Of a stretch of 5,108 nucleotides of DNA, positions 1 to 5,057 are shown piece after piece (within the stretch, counting starts at the first letter, position 1; each line of letters opens with the position of its first letter). The stretch covers positions 1 through 5,108 of the forward strand of contig JAHZHK010000164.1 in the NCBI GenBank assembly GCA_019420325.1, read 5' to 3'. Under the pieces are notes generated by a model. It was not told the origin of the DNA. It searched no databases and was given only the letters and a program-made list of their open reading frames with translations. The position numbers were made by a program, and so were the translations under genes. This stretch comes from Coriobacteriaceae bacterium (GTDB lineage Bacteria; Actinomycetota; Coriobacteriia; Coriobacteriales; UMGS124).

Positions 1-41
1 GACGATTCCCGGCCCGGCCGGACCCATCCCGTACACCACAA

Positions 42-114
42 TTTGGCACGCGATCTTGGGGCTATAGCTGCATGTGAGTTATAACGCATACTTTTGCCCA
101 CTTTGGGCACGCGA
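42..114. repeat. Direct repeat TTTGG(G)CACGCGA, two copies
   Basis: TTTGGCACGCGA at 42-53 recurs with one inserted G as TTTGGGCACGCGA at 102-114. The two copies are about 60 bases apart and flank an AT-rich patch (TTATAA at 79-84). The second copy overlaps the right arm of the inverted repeat at 95-109. It could be a pair of protein-binding sites, but chance similarity in GC-rich DNA cannot be excluded. Confidence 0.35.
95..109. promoter_or_regulatory. Inverted repeat TGCCCA-CTT-TGGGCA, possible operator
   Basis: A perfect 6-bp inverted repeat with a 3-base spacer, just downstream of the AT-rich hexamer TTATAA (79-84). Size and symmetry suit a dimeric helix-turn-helix regulator site. It lies about 300 bases upstream of the flavoprotein start, so if functional it may serve a distal promoter. 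The role is inferred only from symmetry and position. Confidence 0.3.
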
Positions 115-188
115 GCGCGCTGGGGAGGGGCGCCTGCGCGATCGAGGGGGCATTGGACGGGCGATTCTTTGGAGACGGCTGGGTATGG

Positions 189-207
189 GCGCAACCTTAG
201 CTTGCGC
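189..207. repeat. Inverted repeat GCGCAA-(7)-TTGCGC
   Basis: A perfect 6-bp inverted repeat around a 7-base spacer (CCTTAGC). It is followed at once by a second CTTGCG unit, giving two tandem copies at 201-206 and 207-212. No T-run follows, so it does not look like an intrinsic terminator. Function unknown; short GC-rich repeats of this size can arise by chance. Confidence 0.3.
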
Positions 208-277
208 TTGCGACGGATTTGCCTGCTCGTGTCCAGGAGGCCGGCAGCGTACAATTCCAAATCGGTACGGGGGTTTA

Positions 278-290
278 CTGTAGATTACAG
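278..290. promoter_or_regulatory. Inverted repeat CTGTA-GAT-TACAG, possible operator
   Basis: A perfect 5-bp inverted repeat with a 3-base spacer, set in the most AT-rich part of the upstream region. It lies directly before the best candidate -35 element of the flavoprotein gene (294-299). That is a natural place for an activator or repressor site. LuxR-type regulators often control related flavoprotein genes in Coriobacteriia (general knowledge), but this site cannot be assigned to a family from sequence alone. Confidence 0.35.
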
Positions 291-293
291 CTA

Positions 294-321
294 TTGTTAC
301 CAAGCATTTTAGTGCCAGTAT
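294..321 (+). promoter_or_regulatory. Candidate promoter of the flavoprotein gene
   Basis: TTGTTA (294-299) and CAGTAT (316-321) are separated by 16 bases, an acceptable but weak -35/-10 pair for a housekeeping sigma factor. A start about 7 bases further on would give a leader of roughly 75 bases containing the hairpin at 361-383 and the strong ribosome binding site at 391-397. The -10 match is poor, so transcription may need an activator, or may begin further upstream, for example near TACAAT at 250-255. Confidence 0.25.
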
Positions 322-360
322 GCAGCTTGCTGGAATCGTTGGGCCTCCGCCGGGGTCTTA

Positions 361-383
361 GTGCGGCGCAAGGGGTGCCGCAC
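361..383 (+). promoter_or_regulatory. 5' leader hairpin upstream of the flavoprotein gene
   Basis: GTGCGGCGC (361-369) pairs with GTGCCGCAC (375-383), giving a 9-bp stem with one G-U pair and the loop AAGGG. It ends 7 bases before the Shine-Dalgarno sequence. It probably forms in the mRNA leader and could protect the 5' end or keep the ribosome site exposed. A competing 5-bp pairing, CGCCG (348-352) with CGGCG (364-368), would disrupt the left arm, so a switch is conceivable but unproven. Confidence 0.5.
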
Positions 384-390
384 GTCACGT

Positions 391-397
391 AAGGAGG
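391..397 (+). promoter_or_regulatory. Strong ribosome binding site AAGGAGG
   Basis: A full-consensus Shine-Dalgarno sequence, 7 bases ahead of the ATG at 405. It fixes the start of the flavoprotein gene and, with the all-AAG lysine codon choice in that gene, points to strong translation. Confidence 0.9.
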
Positions 398-404
398 ACT
401 GCAC

Positions 405-2033
405 ATGAGCTCTATTTCTCGTCGTGACCTTCTCAAGAACGCCGCCGCCGGCAGTGCCGCCGTTGCCGCGCTGGGTATGGCTGGGATCGCCTCGGCCGAC
501 GAGGCCGCGCCCGTCGCAGGCCAGCACAGCTGGGAGGTCAAGCCTGAGCCCATCACTGAGGTTTCCGAGACCGTCGACTGCGACGTGCTCATCATCGGCG
601 GTGGCTATTCGGGCTGCTCCTGCGCCTGCAACGCTGCCCAGAACGGCCTCAACACCATTCTGGTTGAGAAGGACGACGTCCTCAACGGCCACGGCGTGGG
701 CGGCACCGGCGCCATCAAGAGCCGTGTGATGGACGAGAACGGCGTCGTGCTCGACAAGCCTATCGAGATGGAGCGCTGGGTCGCCACTTGCGGCAACCGC
801 TGCAACGAGAAGATCGTTGGCAAGTTCTTCCGCGAGTCCGAGCGCTGCATGAACTGGCTGCTCGACCTGGGCGAGGAGTACGGCATGAGCTGCATGCTCA
901 CCGTTGGCTCCAACTCCACCGTGCACCCCGAGGCTTCCTGCTACCACATGCTTTTCGGTGGCGACTTCTACGATCAGTATGGCTTTGCCAAGGCCGTTGA
1001 GTACATGCTGGCTGACGCAGCCGAGAAGGCAGGCGCCCAGATTGTGTTCAACATGCCTGCCGTTCAGCTCGTGCAGGACGAGTCCGGCGCCGTGACGGGT
1101 GCCATCTGCCAGAATGCCGATGGCGACTACGTGCAGTACAACGCCGCCAAGGGTGTCGTCCTGGCCACCGGCGACGTTTCCTGGAACGACGAGTACCTCG
1201 AGGAGTTCGCTCCCATCGCACTCCAGGTGAAGTCGCGCCTCTGCGGTGACCTGGGCAACGTCGGCGACGGTCACAACATGGCCGCTTGGGCCGGCGCTGC
1301 CTTCCAGCCTGCTCCCTGGCCCACGATGATGCACCCCCAGGCCGCCGGTATGTTCCACGGCCCCTTCCTCTTCATCAACCCCGAGGGCAAGCGCTTCATG
1401 AACGAGGCTACCTGGGTGCAGGGCAAGTGCGTCGGCATCATGGTCAACGGCGGCTCCAACCACGCCTGGTCGATCTTCGACTCCAACTTCGAGGCTGACA
1501 ACACCGCCTCGCTCGAGTTCGGCGGCGGCATGTTCTGGGACAGCTTCCGCGCCGTGGGTACCACGCCTGCCGACGCCTCGGCCTCCCACGCCAAGACCGT
1601 GAAGGAAGGCGTGGAGAACACGCCCGACTACTACAAGTGCGCCGACACCATCGAGGAGCTCGTCGAGCAGCTTGACGTGCCCGCTGACGTCGCCCTTGAG
1701 ACCATCGCCCACTACAACGAGCTGTGCGAGGCCGGCGAGGATACCGACTTCTACAAGGAGAGCCATTTCCTCTTCCCCATCAAGCAGGGCCCCTTCTACG
1801 CTGTTGAGGTCGGCCCGGGCCTGCTGGGCGTGTGCGGCGGCATCCAGATCAACGACGATTTCCAGGCCGTCGACGCCAACAACCAGCCCATCGAGGGCCT
1901 CTATGCCATCGGTAACTGCGCCGGCGGCATGTACGCCTACGACTATCCCATCAACATCCAGGGCAACAGCCACGGCCGTTGCCTCATGGAGGGCAAGTGC
2001 CTCGCCGAGCAGCTCGCCGGCGTGAGCGAGTAG
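405..2033 (+). CDS. Tat-exported FAD-dependent fumarate-reductase-like flavoprotein
   Basis: A 542-residue flavoprotein of the fumarate reductase / succinate dehydrogenase flavoprotein superfamily (FAD_binding_2 type), predicted to be exported folded by the Tat system. Visible parts: twin-arginine motif SRRDLL (5-10), a hydrophobic Ala-rich stretch and a likely cleavage site after ASA (29-31); FAD dinucleotide-binding motif GGGYSG (65-70) with acidic E88 at the end of the second strand; GVVLATGD (250-257); GDGHNMA; H310-P311; GKRFMNE (328-334); C-terminal FAD region around GLYAIGNCAGG. There is no haem motif (CxxCH) and no FMN-binding domain, so electrons must come from a separate partner. 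H310 and E334 seem to match fumarate reductase residues, but several other catalytic positions differ (see findings), so the substrate is probably not fumarate. The protein has 18 cysteines, many for an exported protein. Lysine codons are uniformly AAG, suggesting high expression. Family confident, substrate unknown. Confidence 0.9.
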   Translation: MSSISRRDLLKNAAAGSAAVAALGMAGIASADEAAPVAGQHSWEVKPEPITEVSETVDCDVLIIGGGYSGCSCACNAAQNGLNTILVEKDDVLNGHGVGGTGAIKSRVMDENGVVLDKPIEMERWVATCGNRCNEKIVGKFFRESERCMNWLLDLGEEYGMSCMLTVGSNSTVHPEASCYHMLFGGDFYDQYGFAKAVEYMLADAAEKAGAQIVFNMPAVQLVQDESGAVTGAICQNADGDYVQYNAAKGVVLATGDVSWNDEYLEEFAPIALQVKSRLCGDLGNVGDGHNMAAWAGAAFQPAPWPTMMHPQAAGMFHGPFLFINPEGKRFMNEATWVQGKCVGIMVNGGSNHAWSIFDSNFEADNTASLEFGGGMFWDSFRAVGTTPADASASHAKTVKEGVENTPDYYKCADTIEELVEQLDVPADVALETIAHYNELCEAGEDTDFYKESHFLFPIKQGPFYAVEVGPGLLGVCGGIQINDDFQAVDANNQPIEGLYAIGNCAGGMYAYDYPINIQGNSHGRCLMEGKCLAEQLAGVSE

Positions 2034-2062
2034 TCAAACCCGCCCGGTAGTTTGGATTGATG

Positions 2063-2106
2063 ATGGCCCCGTGCCTGGGAAATACCTGGGTGCGGGGCCA
2101 TTCCTG
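2063..2106 (+). terminator. Probable transcription terminator of the flavoprotein gene
   Basis: ATGGCCCCG (2063-2071) pairs perfectly with CGGGGCCAT (2093-2101). The inner bases continue the stem through four G-U and four G-C pairs to a 5-base AAATA loop (2080-2084), about 17 pairs in all. The G-U pairs form only in the + strand transcript, so the fold is strand-specific and fits ending the gene 30 bases upstream. The following tract (TTCCTGT) is only weakly U-rich, so termination may be partial, or the hairpin may protect the mRNA 3' end. Confidence 0.65.
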
Positions 2107-2111
2107 TAGGG

Positions 2112-2117
2112 TAGAAT
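2112..2117 (+). promoter_or_regulatory. Candidate -10 element TAGAAT
   Basis: TAGAAT matches the -10 consensus at five of six positions. It lies just after the terminator-like hairpin and 38 bases before the next start codon. No good -35 is visible about 17 bases upstream, where the hairpin arm sits. It probably gives the small coiled-coil gene its own promoter. Confidence 0.35.
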
Positions 2118-2136
2118 GCTGACGGTTTTACTTGGT

Positions 2137-2142
2137 GGAGGG
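2137..2142 (+). promoter_or_regulatory. Ribosome binding site GGAGGG
   Basis: This purine-rich Shine-Dalgarno sequence ends 7 bases before the ATG at 2150 and supports that start. A second ATG directly abutting it (2143) is out of frame and too close to be used. Confidence 0.75.
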
Positions 2143-2149
2143 ATGACCC

Positions 2150-2638
2150 ATGACACGGCTTGAAAGTACAGACGCCGCATTCGCCCATCTTCAGGAGCTG
2201 CTCGATGGGCTGCCTGGCATGCAGGAACTCGCAGAGAAGGCGCGCTCGGCGCATGTCGCCGATGAGGCTGCAGCTCTCGACCACGAGCTGGCCACCGCGC
2301 ACGCCGCGCTTGCCCTTCGCGAGTCCGACCTTGCCGAGGCACGCACGCAGCTAAGGGCGGCTGAGACGGCGCAGGACGCCGGCCGCGCCGACCATTTCCG
2401 CCGAGAGGTCCTTTTTTATGCCGACCAGGTGGCCCTTGCCAAGGGGCCGGTCAACGAGGCCGAGTTCAGGATCGGCAACCTGCTCAAGCGCGAGCATGCC
2501 GAGAACCTCCAAGCCCTGCAAGCTCACGCGCTCGAAACCGTCACCCTGGCTGGCCTCGAGGCCCGCATTGCCGCTTACCAGGACGATTACCAGTGCACAT
2601 ACGAGCTGTGCCAGAGCTTCGAGGATTTGGGCGAATAG
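2150..2638 (+). CDS. Hypothetical Ala-rich helical (coiled-coil) protein
   Basis: A 162-residue protein that I do not recognise. It has no signal peptide or membrane segment and should be cytoplasmic. It is rich in Ala, Leu, Glu, Gln and Arg, with almost no Pro or Gly over most of its length. Leu/Ala spacing suggests long amphipathic helices from about residue 25 to 75 and again from about 85 to 150, typical of a coiled coil or helical bundle. The only cysteines visible are two near the C-terminus (YQCTYELCQSFEDLGE). It has a good ribosome binding site and lies between a terminator-like hairpin and a repeat-bearing gap, so it is probably transcribed alone. The good Shine-Dalgarno sequence and codon use like its neighbours favour a real gene. 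Function unknown; a structural or scaffold role would be a guess. Confidence 0.8.
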   Translation: MTRLESTDAAFAHLQELLDGLPGMQELAEKARSAHVADEAAALDHELATAHAALALRESDLAEARTQLRAAETAQDAGRADHFRREVLFYADQVALAKGPVNEAEFRIGNLLKREHAENLQALQAHALETVTLAGLEARIAAYQDDYQCTYELCQSFEDLGE

Positions 2639-2670
2639 AGAAAAGGCGTCCGCGACCCGCCCTCATATTC

Positions 2671-2775
2671 CTGTCCTTCATCGGCTACCATACAGTCCTG
2701 CCCTGAGGCTCCCATCGGCTGCCATGCGGCTTTCGCCCTGGCCTTGCTCTGGTCCTCATGGGCTACCATATTGTC
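2671..2775. repeat. Degenerate repeat, core CATSGGCTRCCAT, three copies
   Basis: Two 27-base copies, 2671-2697 and 2749-2775, match at 21 of 27 positions, and a weaker copy lies between them (core at 2713-2725). The cores are CATCGGCTACCAT, CATCGGCTGCCAT and CATGGGCTACCAT. They fill most of the gap between the coiled-coil gene and the hydrolase gene. The third copy contains an upstream in-frame ATG (2758) of the hydrolase frame, which suggests that ATG belongs to the repeat rather than being a start codon. Function unknown: protein-binding sites or decayed duplications are both possible. Confidence 0.55.
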
Positions 2776-2826
2776 TTGCTGGACTCCTCTGGCCCCTCCA
2801 CCCCTACCGAAAGCGAACACGACCTC

Positions 2827-3516
2827 ATGCCAGCTCAACGTGTCTGTCTCGACCAGCTCCGTCCCTCCTCCTTCGCCTTCCGCGCGGCCATCTTTGACTT
2901 CGATGGTACGCTGGCCGATTCTTGCGATGTCTGGGCGCAGGTGGACCGCGATTTCTTCGCGGCACGCGGCCTCGCCTATAGTCCGGAGTACGCCGAGACG
3001 CTCGCGCTGCTCGGCTTTGAGGACGGTGCGCGCTACACGGTTGAGGCATATGGTCTGGCAGAATCGCCGCAAGAGATTTGCGACGAGTGGAACCGCATGG
3101 GTCGCGAGCACTACGCCCATGACGTACAGATGTTCCCCGACGCCCTTGAATACGTGCGCGCCCTCAAGCGGCAGGGCATCCTCACGGCCATCGCCACGAC
3201 AAACGACCCCCAGGTCGTCTCGTCCATGGAGCCGCGCGTTCCCATGGCGGGCCTGTTCGACACGCGCGTGCACGGCTGTGAGGTCGCGCATCACACCAAG
3301 GAGCATCCCGACATCTTCTTGGAGGCTGCACACCGTCTGGGCGTCGAGCCGCACGAGTGCGTCGTTTTCGAGGACCATCTCATGGCAATTCGCACGGCGC
3401 AGGCGGCTGGTATGGCATGCGTGGGTCATGTCAACGGCCAAGCCACGCAGCCAACGGACGAAATCCAGGCGCAAGCGGGCGTCATTATTAAATCGTGGAG
3501 CGAGTTGCTCCACTAG
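2827..3516 (+). CDS. HAD-superfamily hydrolase (phosphatase / phosphoglucomutase-like)
   Basis: A 229-residue haloacid-dehalogenase-type hydrolase, presumably a cytoplasmic phosphatase acting on a small phosphorylated metabolite. All four HAD motifs are visible: motif I FDFDGTLADS with nucleophile D24 and acid/base D26; motif II around AIATTND (T124/T125); motif III K158 in HHTKEHPDIF; motif IV FEDH with E182-D183. Residues of about 35-95 form the inserted helical cap of the phosphoglycolate phosphatase / beta-phosphoglucomutase group. Substrate cannot be told from sequence. Start choice is uncertain. The frame is open up to an ATG at 2758, which would add 23 residues rich in Ser, Pro and Thr, but that ATG lies inside a repeat and has no ribosome site. 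The ATG at 2827 gives a normal family length but also lacks a clear Shine-Dalgarno sequence. No usable start lies between 2827 and motif I. Confidence 0.88.
   Translation: MPAQRVCLDQLRPSSFAFRAAIFDFDGTLADSCDVWAQVDRDFFAARGLAYSPEYAETLALLGFEDGARYTVEAYGLAESPQEICDEWNRMGREHYAHDVQMFPDALEYVRALKRQGILTAIATTNDPQVVSSMEPRVPMAGLFDTRVHGCEVAHHTKEHPDIFLEAAHRLGVEPHECVVFEDHLMAIRTAQAAGMACVGHVNGQATQPTDEIQAQAGVIIKSWSELLH
3495..3513. repeat. Hairpin over the last codons of the hydrolase gene
   Basis: GTGGAGC (3495-3501) and GCTCCAC (3507-3513) form a perfect 7-bp stem with loop GAGTT, ending right at the stop codon. No U-run follows on the + strand. On the - strand an A/T-rich stretch follows, but no - strand gene is seen. 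It might slow 3' decay or act as a weak terminator, or be chance within Trp-Ser-Glu-Leu-Leu-His codons. Confidence 0.35.
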
Positions 3517-3536
3517 TTAGCGCGGGGTGCCTCTCT

Positions 3537-3547
3537 TGCTATATAGT
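3537..3547 (+). promoter_or_regulatory. Candidate extended -10 promoter of the cysteine desulfidase gene
   Basis: TG at 3537-3538, one base, then TATATA (3540-3545, overlapping TATAGT at 3542-3547) makes a good extended -10 element. No clear -35 is present, as is common for extended -10 promoters. It lies about 90 bases before the desulfidase start, in the only AT-rich part of the gap, so the gene probably has its own promoter rather than depending on the hydrolase gene. Confidence 0.45.
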
Positions 3548-3548
3548 A

Positions 3549-3570
3549 GGGTGTCTGCAAGCAAATACCC
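3549..3570 (+). promoter_or_regulatory. Inverted repeat at the start of the desulfidase leader
   Basis: GGGTGT (3549-3554) can pair with ATACCC (3565-3570), including one G-U pair, around a 10-base spacer that itself contains TGCAAGCA. Placed directly after the -10 element, it would cover the transcription start, a typical repressor site, or it could form a 5'-end hairpin in the mRNA. The role is inferred from position only. Confidence 0.3.
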
Positions 3571-3617
3571 AGGTAGATGATGGGATTTCTTCAACCCTGA
3601 GGTATGGTTTGAATATA

Positions 3618-3624
3618 GAGGGAG
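3618..3624 (+). promoter_or_regulatory. Ribosome binding site GAGGGAG
   Basis: This purine-rich Shine-Dalgarno sequence ends 7 bases before the ATG at 3632 and supports it as the desulfidase start. Confidence 0.75.
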
Positions 3625-3631
3625 CACCCGT

Positions 3632-4942
3632 ATGGCCGCATCGCCCGATGAGAAGACCGCGTCCCTGTTCGTTGAGCTGCTCGGCAAAGAGCTCGTGTGC
3701 GCACTGGGCTGCACCGAGCCTATCGCTCTGGCCTATGGTGCGGCGCTTGCTGGTCGCACGCTTGGCGAGCCCGTCGAGCATATGGTCGTGCGCTGCAGCG
3801 GTAACATCATCAAGAACGTCAAGAGCGTCGTTGTGCCCAACTCGGGCGGCCTCAAGGGCGTCGAGGTAGCGGCCGTGCTCGGCCTTCTCGGCGGTGACGC
3901 CGACCGTGAGCTCGAGGTTCTCCAGTCGGTGACGCCCGAGGTTGTCGAGCGTGCCCAGGCCCTCATCGCGCAGGGCTTCTGCGAGGTCGAGCTTGTCGAG
4001 GGCGTGCCGAACCTTTTCATCGTCGTGGAGGTGTCGGGCGCGGGCCACACCGCCTCGGTCACGCTGCGCGACCGCCACACCAACGTTGTCGACGTTACCC
4101 GCGATGGTGAGACGATCCAGCGTGAAACTCATGACGAGGAAGACGACGCCTACGATCAGGAGGTCTACCGCCGTCTTTCAATGGCCAACATCTGCGCGTT
4201 TGCCCGCGAGGTAGACCTTGCGTGCGTAAAGCCCCTGCTTGAGCGCCAAATCGACTGCAACACCGCCGTGTCCGAAGAGGGCCTGCGCGGCCACTGGGGA
4301 AGCGAGATCGGCCGCACGATTCTCGCCATGCACCCCGCCGACGTCACAACGCGTATGCGCGCCCGCGCGGCTGCGGGGTCCGATGCGCGCATGGGCGGCT
4401 GCTCTCTGCCCGTCGTCATCAACTCGGGTTCGGGCAACCAGGGCATGACGGTGTCGCTGCCTGTCATCGAGTACGCCGCCTCGGTTCATGCCACCCATGA
4501 GCAGCTCCTGCGTGCGCTGTGTATCTCAAACCTCACGGCGCTTCACCTCAAGCGCTACATCGGCAGCCTCTCGGCCTTCTGCGGGGTGGTGTGCGCGGCG
4601 GCCGGTGCGGGCGCGGCGGTGACGTACCTGGCCGGCGGCACCGACGCCCAGGTGGGTTCCACGGTCGTCAACACCATCGCCAACGTGGGCGGCATCATGT
4701 GCGACGGCGCCAAGGCGAGCTGCGCGGCCAAGATCTCGAGCGCGGTGGACGCCGCCATGCTCGGCCACACCATGGCGATGCTCGGCGAGGACTTCTGCGC
4801 TGGCGACGGCCTGGTGGGCGAGGACGTGGAATCCTCCATCGCCTCGATGGGCTACGTGGGCCGCGTGGGCATGGCCTCCACCGACGTCGAGATCCTCAAC
4901 ATCATGATCGGCAAGACGCGCCCCAGCTGCATGTGCTGCTAA
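3632..4942 (+). CDS. cyuA: L-cysteine desulfidase, CyuA/YhaM (UPF0597) family
   Basis: A 436-residue cytoplasmic enzyme of the family that includes E. coli CyuA (YhaM) and Methanocaldococcus L-cysteine desulfidase; it splits L-cysteine into pyruvate, ammonia and sulfide using a [4Fe-4S] cluster. Visible marks: ALGCTEP with the presumed catalytic C27; SDARMGG (250-256); SGSGNQG (265-271); cluster ligands C317 (SAFCGVVC), C357 and C364 (MCDGAKASC). The 7-residue spacing of the last two equals that of the archaeal enzyme's ligands. The fold is related to the serine dehydratase alpha chain, so activity on serine or another amino acid is possible. There are 17 cysteines. The family body ends near MIGKTR (425-430), lining up with the C-terminus of E. 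coli CyuA as I recall it; the last six residues, PSCMCC, are an extra tail. The DNA for this tail is repeated downstream. No cysteine transporter gene lies next to it. Confidence 0.88.
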   Translation: MAASPDEKTASLFVELLGKELVCALGCTEPIALAYGAALAGRTLGEPVEHMVVRCSGNIIKNVKSVVVPNSGGLKGVEVAAVLGLLGGDADRELEVLQSVTPEVVERAQALIAQGFCEVELVEGVPNLFIVVEVSGAGHTASVTLRDRHTNVVDVTRDGETIQRETHDEEDDAYDQEVYRRLSMANICAFAREVDLACVKPLLERQIDCNTAVSEEGLRGHWGSEIGRTILAMHPADVTTRMRARAAAGSDARMGGCSLPVVINSGSGNQGMTVSLPVIEYAASVHATHEQLLRALCISNLTALHLKRYIGSLSAFCGVVCAAAGAGAAVTYLAGGTDAQVGSTVVNTIANVGGIMCDGAKASCAAKISSAVDAAMLGHTMAMLGEDFCAGDGLVGEDVESSIASMGYVGRVGMASTDVEILNIMIGKTRPSCMCC

Positions 4943-5057
4943 CTGACTGGTCGCAAACGCCTCAGCTGCATGCGTTGCCAACTGACCGGCAAGACGCGCC
5001 CCAGTTACATGCGTGCCAACGATTGACCAGGTACGCCCCAGCTGCATGTTCTGCTAG
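4910..5057 (+). repeat. Four degenerate copies of the desulfidase gene's 3' end
   Basis: Copy 1 (4910-4948) spans the last codons and stop of the desulfidase gene. Copy 2 (4949-4987) has the same 39-base length and matches at 28 of 39 positions. Copy 3 (4988-5028) starts with 17 bases identical to copy 1. Copy 4 (about 5029-5057) matches copy 1 at 22 of 23 positions (5034-5056 against 4919-4941). Copies 1 to 3 share one reading frame; the TAA stop of copy 1 corresponds to CAA in copy 2, and the next in-frame stop is TGA at 5024-5026. Copy 4 is frame-shifted but would read RPSCMFC then TAG. Copy 2 can also form an imperfect hairpin (GCAAACGC with GCGTTGC). The last 50 bases of the window (5058-5108) show nothing further. 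Confidence 0.8.

Larger units (their letters stand above)
1..404. other. Long non-coding upstream region
   Basis: No convincing gene is visible here on either strand. The open frames present are short, Arg/Pro/Gly-rich and have no recognisable domain or good ribosome binding site. The stretch holds several short perfect inverted repeats (listed separately), a direct repeat, possible -10-like sequences (TTATAA at 79-84, TACAAT at 250-255) and the leader of the flavoprotein gene. About 400 bases is long for a simple promoter region, so it may hold the control region of the flavoprotein gene and perhaps of a divergent gene lying beyond the window. In Coriobacteriia, flavoproteins of this type often have their own regulator gene nearby (general knowledge); none is visible here. 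Confidence 0.6.

Noticed and set aside
66..76. AGCTGCATGTG, an 11-base match to the tail repeat at 4925-4935
   Set aside because: It is too short, without the flanking repeat sequence, and lies nearly 5 kb away; chance is the simplest explanation.
74..303. Short overlapping open frames on both strands in the upstream region
   Set aside because: Arg/Pro/Cys-rich composition, no ribosome sites and no domain-like pattern; they lie across several inverted repeats.
309..1973. A 554-codon open frame on the - strand opposite the flavoprotein gene
   Set aside because: It mirrors a GC-rich gene with strong codon bias. The product is a Val/Gly/His/Ala-rich string without domains, and the + strand has the ribosome site, Tat signal and FAD motifs.
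2671..2775. CRISPR array or transposon end as an explanation for the repeats
   Set aside because: Copies are too few and too degenerate, spacing is uneven (34 and 44 bases), and there is no transposase or cas gene.
2587..3513. A 308-codon open frame on the - strand opposite the hydrolase gene
   Set aside because: The + strand shows all four HAD motifs in order. The antisense product shows no recognisable family and its C-terminal similarity to itself comes only from the DNA repeat at 2671-2775.
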